Assembly (NCBI GenBank): GCA_012845835.1
Contig: JABAKD010000019.1
Coordinates: 6,309,494 to 6,373,493 of the forward strand
Origin: Undaria pinnatifida
Taxonomy: Eukaryota; Sar; Phaeophyceae; Laminariales; Alariaceae
Reading direction: 5' to 3'
Length of the DNA stretch: 64,000 nucleotides
A program made the translations under genes and the position numbers. Below the pieces are notes generated by a model that did not search any database, was not told the DNA's origin, and saw only the letters and a list, made by a program, of their open reading frames with translations. Shown here in pieces: positions 22,101-34,100 of the stretch (the first letter of the stretch is position 1; each line of letters begins with the position of its first letter).

Positions 22101-25100
22101 TTTTTTTGTTTTTGATTTTCACACTTCTACTTTCCAGCTTCTGGACAAGCCGTGGTCACAGGTGTTGTCCCTTTTCCTCCCCGGTTCTTGCCTTCAATTT
22201 TTATCGCGCATAGGGTGCAGAAATCCCACTGCTCGTTGATTTTCATGGAGTGTTGCTAACTTCTCGCGCTTTCCGCAAGTCAATTTGTGCGCAAGAAAAA
22301 GTCCCCACGAATTTATACGAGTATTCACTCGGGGGGATTCGAACTCACGCAACTAGCCTATACCAGGCTCGAGGATAACCTGATACGCCACCGGGGTGAC
22401 CGGTAATACGGATGCGTGAGTGTCGACCTGACTTGATCCCGTGGATGAGGTGCGGTGGAGATAGCCACCCGGAAAGTCACCTCTTCGGGTAGTGTGGGAC
22501 TTGCGCAAGCTCGCCCACTAACTAAACCCCCGGCCTTGGGAAAAGAGCCTTCCGCCGGACTTTTGGTCCAGTTACGGCCTACCCTGCCCACTCGGGCGTT
22601 GGGCCTCGACCGTATGGCAATGTATTTACAGCAGAAGTACTCAGTATCATCTACTACAGCAGTAGTACAAGTACTGGGGGTATTATACGACCGTCAGGCC
22701 CAAACGCTGAGAAGGCCGTGCGTTCAGCGGTTTGTCAGCTCTATCCAGTAGCCTTTGCGATGTTCTGACCCTACAAGTCATACCAGATAAAGTACCAAAT
22801 ATATTTCGATGGTTGAGGTGGTCCGCACATTCTTTATCAGTTTTTCCAAAACGCGCGGTGAAGCCGCGCTCGGGTCGGAGCCCTAGCCTGGGTTAGGGTT
22901 GGGGTTAGGGTTGGGGTTAGGGTTGGGGTTAGGGTTGGGGTTAAGGTTGGAGTGGGTCGACGCCCTCTTGCAATTTGAACAAATGAAAAGCACAAAAAAC
23001 ACAAAAAAACAGCTTTAAAACCTCTATAAAGTGACATATATTTGGTACTTTATCTGGCACGATTTGTGGGACAAAGCCCGTAAAGGCGCGTCGAGGGCTC
23101 TATCTAATCGATTATAGTTGCTCGTACATACGTATACGTAGCCGGCTTCGCTTCTTGAGTGGGTGCGGTGACCCCTTGGAAGAGTAAAACTTCGCTTCTC
23201 GAGTGGGTGCGGTGACCCCTTGGAAGAGTAAAAAACGATATCCATTAAATGTTCATGGTCGTCATATCCTACGCGCAACTTATGGTATGCTTTATGTTAA
23301 TAATACGTACGACTATTACTTGTTGTTGTTCTCACATTAACTCGCATAATAAAGTCCGTGGTCACAGGACAGGCTCCAGTCACTCTGGAGCTGAGGAATA
23401 CCCCAGGGAAAAACACAAACAACCCATGGTGGTACACGCATATATCACAGCTGACGCAATTCATGCCTCCACCAGAAACATACGTATAAAAGGGAAATCG
23501 GGAGTCAGTCTATCAGACTCAGAAGCTCGGAAGAGGCGGTAGACCTTTGCTATGTGGCCGCGCGGGTCTTTAAGGGAGTGTTGTCTTGGTAGTTGGGCAG
23601 GCGTGGTACGCTGTTTGGATCGGATTCGGCGGTTCAGAACTCAGTGAGTTGTCGTTCGATGTGAATGCGGCGCAGCCGCTTTTTCTGGCCAGTTTCGGCC
23701 CGTTTTTGATCTCAGGTTCGGGCCGGGGTTGGGGTTACTAACCTTTTAACAACTGCACCCACTTTTTTTTTGCGACAAACTGCTTGGAAATAGTGTGTGT
23801 GTTTGTGTGTTTGTGTGTGTGTTTTCAGTAGTAAAAAGGGTCAAGGTTAGGACATCCATGGTGTGTGTGTTACGGCCGAAAAACGCCGCGAACGGCGGCG
23901 CCCGTTCGAGAGGGCCCGTTCGCGCGAAAGTTGACCAAGATAGAGGACGGCATGCATCCGCGAACGGCAACCGCAAAAGTTGAAAGCCGATCACGCAAGG
24001 CGTGGAACAAGCGGCTGTGGCATTCGATACATGATATACGTGGTACAAAAAAATAAGGTATATGAACATGTACATACGGAGTCGTTTTCCCTCCAGAGTC
24101 TATTGTTTACTTTCCGCGAACGGCAAAAAAAAAAATGCGAACGGCGCATGGGGTTTCGCGAACGCAAGCGTACGTGTTGCGTGTAACACGCGCCCGTCCC
24201 AGATGGGTTGGGTCTACCCCCGTATTTATTCCTCTAGGAAGTGCTTCCGAGCCCGAAGACGCCAGCAGCCTACCCCCCCCTAAAGATCTGTGCGATCAGA
24301 TTTTAAGGGCGGCTCCGACGAAGTCGGTCGTGGGTTGCAGGCAGCAGTTGCCTTTTTTTCTCTCTTTTTTATCCTCCGGCGGATGGGGAAAAAAAAAATA
24401 AAGCTTAAGCTCACCACACTCCCACGTATTTTCATACATATCGCGTGCCAATTGAACTCTGTTGTATTCGCAATCCAACGCTAGCTGACGTATCCTTCAA
24501 TCAGCTCCCGTTGTAGCGACAATACAAGCAGCTGCTACTATTATTTCAGAAGAGGTCCCCTCCGTGATGCCGGTTTTTCACGCTATATTTCTTGTGAAAT
24601 CGCTTGGCACAGACGGAAACGACCAAGTGTGGCAGTATGCGGTGTAGTGTCGGTTGCCGCTATTGTGCCGATGTTTCCCTTTATAGTACACATACCGGCA
24701 CTAAAGAGGGACCACTGCTGCTGTAACTAGACGGAATTACGGGGCAAGTTCGACTCAGCCTACTTGGCTTGTTGAGTGGGCATGGCAAAATCCCTTTATT
24801 GGAAGAGTAGAAAAACGAACGGTCAATGTTGATGCTACATGAAATTGTCAGATTTTGTCCCCCTCTAAAACGGGTTATATAGTTTCCGCGCATAGATTGG
24901 TTAACGTCACCCTGTTGACCCTGGTACAAGCTACACTGTAGTTCCAAGGAGAGTCACCAACCTATATCCTTAATGAGGACACACACCCAGTGATGCGCGC
25001 GATCGGAGTATCACACACAGCTTGCGAAGATGAGTTTCGACGAAAAATCTTCGATCTCACAGCTGGGGCGTGTTTTTATTTGCATATTAAAACTCGCTTA

Positions 25101-28100
25101 TGTTTATAATAAAACTTGCAACAGCAGCACGGCAGCACACTACTCGTAGCACACTGCAGCGGGGTCACCGTTCCAGTAGCACCAATATGCCAAGAATATT
25201 CCAAGAATCGATGTTGAGATATATCATCATCAATGATTGTGAGAGAGAACGAGATAATATTTTTCGACTTACAAGATTCACTTGATAAAAGGATACATTT
25301 TCCTCCACAGCTGTCAGATTTTGTCCCCTCAGAAACGGTTTTATAGTTTCCGCGCACAGACTGACGAAAATCACCCTGTTGACCCTGATAGCTACACTGT
25401 AGTTGTAAGGGGAGTCGCCGACCTATATCCTTATTGAGGACACACAACTCGTAATACGCGCGATCGGAGTATCACACACAGCTTGCAAAGATGAGTTTCG
25501 ACGAAATCTTCGATCTCACAGCTGGAGTGTATTTTCATTTTTTATAATATTATACTGCGGTAGAAAACAAGAGAGGAGGCGCCCTTTGAACTTTGAGTCC
25601 TTTTGTGAGCAGATCGTGATCTACAGCAAAGATGGCAGGATACGGCACTTTCAGCCCTCGACCGACGGCAACTTTCCGATAATTTACCTTGACCGACGGC
25701 AAACTACTAGGTTTTAGTGTGGAACGCTTGGTTTGACACCCCTGACAGCTGGACGTTTTCCCATTACTGACCGCCTCCTGGCATCTTTGATTTACAGATA
25801 GTGTCATCTAGATCTTATATCACGAGTGTTTTTTTTTTTTTTTTTTTTTTCTTCGCACACTTCTACTTTCCAGCTTCTGGACAAGCTGTGGACACAGGTG
25901 TCGTCCCTTCTCTCCCCCCAGTTTTTGCCTTCAATTTTTATCGCGCATAGGGTTCAGCACTTCCACTGCTCGTCGATTTTTCATCGAGTGTTGCTAACTC
26001 ACGCTCTCGCGCTTTCCGCGAGTCAATTTGTGCACAAGAAAAAGTCCCAACGAATTTATACGGGTATGCACTCGGCGGGGCTCGAACTCACGAAACTGAC
26101 CTATACCAGGCTCTAGGATAAAACAGAGTTTTCAGAAAAATGGGAACGGAGCCTAAAATGAGAACCAAGCGTTATCTCCAGAACCATGTGGTGTATCAGA
26201 GAACCGAAATGATCCAGCGAAAACCCTTGGCCAGCCCTGTGAGAGGAGCTCGTCAGAACGGTCATGCTCCATCTCATGCCTTCGGGTGGGCGCAAAAAGC
26301 GATATACGCTGGCTCTATGGTGATTTCTCTAGATGCTGGCTACCGAGGCGATGCCGAGGACTTCCAGCCTCAGCGACAGCTCATTCGAAGGCTGCTGTAC
26401 AGCCCCACAGGACTGTCATTTTTTTTTTTTGAGTTGTACATAATTAGTTTGCTTTCTAAAAAAAACCGTTCGTTCTCATTTTAGGCTCCGTTCCCATTTT
26501 TCAGAAAACTCTGTTATAACCTGATACGCCACCGGGGCGACCGGTCATATGCCGTCCGGGGTCTGTGTAATACGTATCTAAAACCAGGAAACAGGTGCTA
26601 GGTCTTTCTGCTCATCCAGCTCTCTCCAGACAAACCGTCCATAGTAGGCCATGCAGATCGTGTAGATCAGGGATCTGTCCGCACTGAAAGACATGGATCA
26701 TGAACAGGGAACTGAGCTGCGCGATGTGTGGACCCCTGATCGTGTTGTATTTCTTTTTTCTGCTCCCTTGTTTCCTTCCCTCCGGTCTTATGCCGGTATC
26801 TTGTTCCTCTTGCGTGTTATTTTGTCCGTGCAGCAGATAGTTCTATCGGTTCCTCTTCAGCACGTATATACGTATGATGTGCTGTTCTTCTTGCATGACT
26901 TTCCGATCTTCTTGCATCATATTCTTCGGAACTCCTGTCGTATGTTTTGTTTTGTTTTGTTTTGTTTTTGCTCTTTTTTTTCTTATTATTTCTATAGTCT
27001 GTGGTTGTTTTGTTGTTTTTTCGTACCCGGTACGCTAGCGTTTTTTCTTGTTTTTCCCTTGATGGATTGCGACTGTCTGTGTGGTTTGCTCTGTCTCATA
27101 GCCTGTGACCACATAATTTGTATCTCTCTAGGATGATCAGCACGAACACTGGGTGTACTGGTACTGATGTCGTTGGGTAGAAAGAACGGCTTAATTAAAG
27201 TAAAGACGACACACACATACTACATACTCGTATCGCGAAGCTTGCAAAGATGAGTTTCGACAAAATCTTCGATCTCACAGCTGGAGTGTGTTTTAATTTT
27301 TATAATATGTACGCGATGAAGCACTTCGAGGGAAGTGCGGCCTTTTCATGATGTGCACTTGCAGTACACGAACGTTCATATTGTGTGTACTGTCTTCGCA
27401 TTAAACTGTTATTTCTACCCTGCGACGTCAACAGCAGTGTGTGTGTGTGTGTGTTCTTCACATTAAACCGTTCTTCTACTCGTCGACATCCAGCACACCC
27501 AGTGTCCGTACTGATTCTTCACCTTAGAAAGATCAGCTCTGTGGTCACAAGCCACGACACAGAGAAAATGCATCGTAATGCATTCGACAACGCAATGTCA
27601 TGCCCTAGTACTGGGTACGACAGGCACAACATACATACGTCAGCAACAGAAATACATTGGAAGAGAGAAATACGAAATAAACAAAAACAGAAACAAAAAC
27701 AAAAAACAAAAACAAAATAAGAAAACAAATAAAAACAAAGATAAGCAGTACATACAGCCAGTGCCCGTACTGATTCTTCATTCACACTACGTAGGATTCA
27801 CACCCAGTGTCCGTGCTGATTCTCGATATAGAGATACATGGTACAAAATATGTGGTCGCAGACTCTGGTTGATTATGTCGTAAAACTCCTTGCGTTGGAG
27901 CCTGACATAGACCTGCATCAAACGCAACATTGTACAAACATTTTTACTGCTGCAGTGTCCTACACTAATTCCAAGTATGTAGTCTGTTCCTCAAAGCGTG
28001 GGCGCGGTTCTACGGGCGTTAGCAGCCTGCGTTTGCCTTGTGTGGCTCATGCCTTAGTCGTCATTTTGATTCGTTGTTTCTTTTTCCCTCTGAAAAAGTC

Positions 28101-31100
28101 CCAGTGGAGTTAACCTCCTAAAAGTGCCCTTCATGCTGCATGAGGTTTAGTGCCATGCATGGTGTCCTCATCGCTGGAAAACCGCGCTATTGAACAATAT
28201 ACAACACGTAACGTAACGCGCTGATTTGACGGTTTTTAATGGTTTGTTCCTACATATACTCTTGATATTCATATTTTGTTGTGGGCGTGCTCAGGCCTCG
28301 AGCGAATGGCGGGAGGACAGTCAGAAACGCCCCCACCCACCAACTCACCCACCCACCCACCCACTCACTCAAGTTTTCGGGTCAAATTACTTTCAAAGAG
28401 TTTGATAGAATTTGCAGTAGTAGTATATGGCATCATAGAATGGTTAGCAAGGGAGGCGTTTTCGAGGCAGCACTGACATTGTGTAAGTCATGCAGCAGGC
28501 GTTCCAGGGTTGTTCCTTCGCAGCAACTCCAGGGTCCTTTTCGTTTACAGCAGTCAGTACTTCGACTTCAAAGAAACAAAATGCGCGAAGGCGGCGACTC
28601 GTTCGTACCCGGTCCACGCCACTTTCGACGGCGTGCATACATTTAGTACGCCATGGCAAGCCGTACACAACGCGGTGTGTTTCGCACCCGAGGCAACACC
28701 GTGTTGGTACCTCATGCTGAGTAAATGCCAGTACTCAGTATGTGTAGGAAGCGGAAGCCCCCTGCCTCTGTAGCGAGAAAAGAGGTTTGGCTTTGTTTTG
28801 TTCATAAGCGAAGTCCGTTACCGATTGGTACGGTTGTCTATGTACGAGCATCGTACAGGGCGCTTTTGAAAGACGATTTATGATATCATCATGCGGTCTT
28901 TCGGACGCTGTCTGTCCGCAGGACCCTTCCTTGCCACCCGGCTGTTGGAACCGGACCGATTGCGTTTGATCCCTCGGTATGTTGCTGCCGCCGCAGCTGC
29001 GGCTGTACCTGTACGAAGTGGCGGGTGCGCAATATCACCCACATAGTATATTACAAGTACCAACAACGCAGCTTGCAAAGATGAATATTGACCCGAAATT
29101 CGTCTAACTCACGGCTGACGTCCTTCAAATATTTTTATAAAATATCCCCTGCCCTTACTAGCTTAGCACCACACTGCCGACATGAGGACCAAACACTTGG
29201 ATTTAGACTTTGACGCCTTTAGAAGCTGGAAGTCAGTCAAGTCTACGAGTCTGTAAAATAACGGAGTGCCTCTGCAGACCGCGCAACAACAGCCGGGTTT
29301 CTAGTATGTACATATGCAAGCACGCAATGCCCTTATGGTTAGCTTATTGTTGTAACCGCAAGTTGTTTGGGTCAATTTTGTGCTGTTGGGTTTGTTGTTT
29401 TTGTGTGTCCGGTGCTCTGTGGGCTACCAGCAGTGGGTGGTGCGAGATACACCGACAGCCCGCGCTCTGCAGAGACAAACACACAAGCCCAGCCGACCCT
29501 CCTCACGAGTATTCAAGGGACGCCGATTAGACGCCCGAAATGGAGCCGTGATCATTTGATGGCAGACGGCGATCACAGAGAACAGGCACCTGCAGGAAAA
29601 CTAGAATCTTGCTTGTGGCTTTCTTAACCTAAGACACTGTTGTAACCGCAAGTTGTTTGGGTCAATTTTGTGCTGTTGGGTTTGTTGTTTTTGTGTGTCC
29701 GGTGCTCTGTGGGCTACCAGCAGTGGGCAGTGCGAGATACACCGACAGCCCGCGCTCTGCAGAGACAAACACACAAGCCCAGCCGACCCTCCTCACGAGC
29801 ATTCAAGGGACGCCGATTAGACGCCCGAAATGGAGCCGTGATCATTTGATGGCAGACGGCGATCACAGAGAACAGGCACCTGCAGGAAACACTCTAGAAT
29901 CTTGCTTGTGGCTTTCTTAACCTAAGACACATTGTTGTAACAGACGTACCCAGAGGTTTTTTTTAATCGGTTTATGTGTGCGTCTAAAGCACGCAGGGGA
30001 GAACATTTTGATCGGTTCCTGCTGTCGGTTCACGTATTTGCGTTTACCGGAGCGTCTTTTTTTGGTCCGTGGCCGCAGAGTCTAGGTAGAATATCATGCG
30101 CACGTATTCGTGTATGGGAGCGCCTCTGATAGGGCCTACTTGCGCCAACCGCGCTTTTGCTACTGCGAAAGAGTCGCGTCACCAATTTCAAGTAAGATGT
30201 CCCAACAAAAGCGGGCGCACTTCCGAAAGGTTAACATAACTCTTCTATCATATTTTCTACTTTATTTTTTACTGCAGATAGTCTGGTGTCCTGGCTTGCA
30301 TATTTTTGTTGTTTTGCCCTCGTGCTCTTCGGGGTTGGCACTGCATGGCCAAAATCGTCCTTGCTGTAGTTGCAATGTGTGTCTCTGTCTCGTAGTTTGT
30401 GACCACAGAGCTGGGCTCCCGATGATAGGAGGCATCGGCATGGGCACTGATTTTGGTGGATGTAGATGGGTGGAAGAATCATATTAATGTGGAGAACACA
30501 CACCTTGTACTCAGGGTTCTTATTCCATCTGCAACTCGCATTCTTGGAGACAAAGTACTAGTTGGAAATAGAGCTAAGACCATCGTATGTAACGATTCCG
30601 TTGTGGTAATCAATTAGGGGTAATCTGTATTCTTACACGTGCGCAAGTGCGCCCTTTCCCTTGTTTTTGGAGACACTGCTTGGAAATAGAATAGAATAAT
30701 ACGTGATAGGTGTTTTGTAGGCTGGGTTAATGTTACAACGGCGCCCACATTTTTGGGGGCAAACTACTCGAGGAAATAGTGTGGGCTTGAGAACAGTGTA
30801 GAAAACATTTTTTTCTGTGTACTCAGGGCTACCAGTTAAGTTACGGCTGCACCCACGTGTTTGGGGATAACACTACTCGGAAATTATGTGCGCTTGAAAA
30901 CGATGTGCAAAAATATCCCGTTGTACTCCGGGTTGATGCTACACCCACACCTACCACCGGTACGATTTTGGAGATGAAATACTCGGAAAAACTGTAGACT
31001 CGAAAACCGTACTCGAAAAATGGTCAAGAGCAACGTTTTTCTGTTGTTCTCATGTTGATATCTGCGACCGCAGCCTTGTTTTTGGAGACAAACTGCTTGG

Positions 31101-34100
31101 AAATAACGTGGAATAATATTTTGGGTTGTGCTCGGGGTAAATATTCCAACTGCACCCACGTTTTTGGAGACATATTACTTGGAAAGAGTATTACGTAGAA
31201 TAATATTTGTTACGGTTGTACTCAAGGTTAAATGCACCCACACTTTTGGGGGGAAGTATATACTTGGAAATATGTAGAGCAACAATATTTTCTGTTGTAC
31301 TCAGGGTGTTACGACTACCTATCAATAGACCCACTTGTTCGGGGGATAGAACACTCGGAAATAATCTCGGCCTGAAGATTGTGTAGAATAATATTTTCTG
31401 CTATACTCTTGGTTAATATTGCAACCACACCCATGTTTTTTGGCGATAACTACTCTGAAATGTTGCACGGCTCACAGACTCACAAATGCTGCAGAATAAT
31501 ACTGCTGTATTTGCCGCTGTACTCAAGTTTAATTGTACGACTGCACCCACGTTTTTTGGGGATAAAACTACTCGGAAATAGTATAGGCTTGAAAAAAGTG
31601 CGTAGTTATGTTGTATTTGCCGTGGTACTCGAAGGTTAACTTATGAAGGTTCAATTTTACCACTGCACTCACGTTTGTTGGGAATAAACTACTCGGAATT
31701 AGTGTAGGCTCGAAAATGGTGCAGAATCATATATATGAATGTGTAATATTTTTGCCGCCGTACTCAAAAAGGTTAATTTTACGGCTGTATGTAGTTGAGT
31801 TTTTGGGGGTGAACTACTCGGAAATAGTGAGGGCGGGCTAGAAAATAGACTATATATCAGATTTTTTTTCGTTTTTGCAGGGTTGATATTGGCGAAGGGC
31901 TTATCACGGGTCTGGTCGAGTCAGAGGGTAAAGCCGACTCGCGACGTTTTAAAAACCTCTTGATCCGCCCCGACCCGACCCGACCTGACCCGACCCGACC
32001 CGACCCGACCCGGCCCGGCCCGTCCCGTGAGATTTCAAACACCTCCTGACCCGACCCCACTCGGAACCCGAGAGTTTGATAGCCTCCTGACATGATCCGC
32101 GCGTCGGGTCATTGCAGCCGCACCCGTCTTTGGGCACAAACTGAACTACCTGGACATGTGCAGAATCGCATGTGACACTGTAGTGGTCACGTTTAATACT
32201 ATAACTGCACCCCCGTGCTGTTTGGTACAAGCTACGTACTCGGATGTAGTGTAGAGTGCAGTTTGCAGTGACGCGGGCTACGATAGAGGCGCACCCCTTT
32301 TTTTTTCTTAATACTACCCCTCAATTTTGGGTGCTTAAGACCTCTCCTCAAAAACTGATCTGGAGAAGAATAACACCGCCACCGGATGAAAAGTTCCATG
32401 GCCTAGGTACACAACGAGAATTCATGGAAAAAAAAACGGCATATTTTCGACGATGTTGGGTTGAGGAGTGTCTTAAGTCACTCAGAAAAAAAAATAGCCA
32501 AAAAAAGGTATACCTCTGTCGTAGCATGCGTCAAATACGGTTTTGGAACCGGGGTTTGCGTTCAAAGATCATCGAGCTGGCATAGACGCGCACTGTCGTG
32601 ACCATCTGGTTTTCTCCGGGATGCCGCCTCAGTCAAAGGGAGCTCGCACACTTGATAACGAATGTTCCCATGCTGCTGCTGCCGCTGCTGCTGCTGCTGC
32701 TGCTGCTGCTTTTGTGTAGACCCATGTAATCAAAGCTAAGCATTCCTCTCACGTTTGTGACGTCAAATGTTAAGGTTATTCAAAACCTTGGCCGCGAAAA
32801 AAAGACAATCAGCTCCCTTTTTTCACCATGAAACTCTGTACCCACGTTTTTGGGACTATTTTTTTTTTGTTTTTCCTTTTTTTTCATCCGTCACTTTTTA
32901 CTTTGAAATTCCAGCCCAAGTGGTAAGAGGCTTTATTTACCTTGGGCGACCTTGGCCAGCCATGCTCGCAGGCAGGTGCCTTCCCTTCTCTCCCTCGGTA
33001 CTTGTACGTGCAATTCTTTTCGTCGCACATGGGGTTGGTTCGTCCAGCGATCCCGCTTTCTGTCAGCTTTTTGTGCTCGTCGATTTTCATCGACTTTTTT
33101 TTGCCCATTCACGCTTTCGCGCTTTCCGAACTACTTGGAATCAGCGTGGGATAACTGTTGCGGTTTATGTTGAGAGGGTTTAGTTTCACCTGCTTGGGGC
33201 CTAGGTGTAGGTAGGGCCGTCCCGCGGTGGAGGGGGGGATGCAGCAGAAGTTTTCCGAACTCCTAGCATGAGCTTGATGTCTCACTCACCCGATTCACGA
33301 CTTGGAAGGCGTTCGTTCGCGCAACCCGACCAAAATTCTGTGAGCTAGTCCTATTGATGAACAAAATAACTTGGAAACCCGTCGTACTAACAATAGTCGA
33401 TGGTTCCACGCTTCTTGAGGAGCTCAACCGGTCAGAAAGGTTTGGCCCGAACGACGTGCAACACCTACGGGGGGATTGGCTCGGTAGCGAACTACAAGCA
33501 GTAGTAAGAAGCGAGAAGTGCTTTAAGCTTTCAGGGAGACCGTACAACGGACTACTACGTACACGTATCATCATATGCTCCGCGCATGCCGTTCATCTAC
33601 TTGTTACGCTGCGCGTATGGTCGTGCCCACATTCCTTATGTTGTTGTTGCTGTTGTTGTCGTCGTCTTGGTTGTCGTGGTTGTCGTTGTTGTACGAGGTG
33701 GTGGTGGTGGTGTTGTTATTGTGGTTGTTTTTGTGGTTGTTTTTGTGGTTGTCGTGGTTAGTTGGTGGTGGTGGTGGTGTTGGTGTTGATATTGTTGTTG
33801 TGGTTTTGTTGGTGTCTTGGTTGTGGTAGTTGTTGTTGTTGGTGGTGGTGGTTTGTTGTTTTCATGGTTGTCGTGGTCGCACGGGGTGGTGGTGGTGGTG
33901 GTGGTGTTGTTGCTGTCGTGGTTGTTATTGGTGGAGGTGGTGGTATTGGTGTTGATGTTGCTGTTGTGGTTGTTGTTGTGGTTGCCGTTGTGGTCGTGGT
34001 TATTGTTGATATTGCGTTCACTTGCATAATCAAGTATGTGGTCACAGGACAGGCTCCAGTCACTCTCGAGTGGGAGGATACCCCCCAAGGAAAAACAAAA

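Noticed and set aside
22890-22955. True telomere or chromosome end
   Set aside because: The TTAGGG-like arrays are short, mixed with TTGGGG, internal, and framed by MITE ends.
29367-29920. Two nearly identical 86-87-residue frames
   Set aside because: They begin at TTG, mirror the 293-bp DNA duplication and show no known domain.
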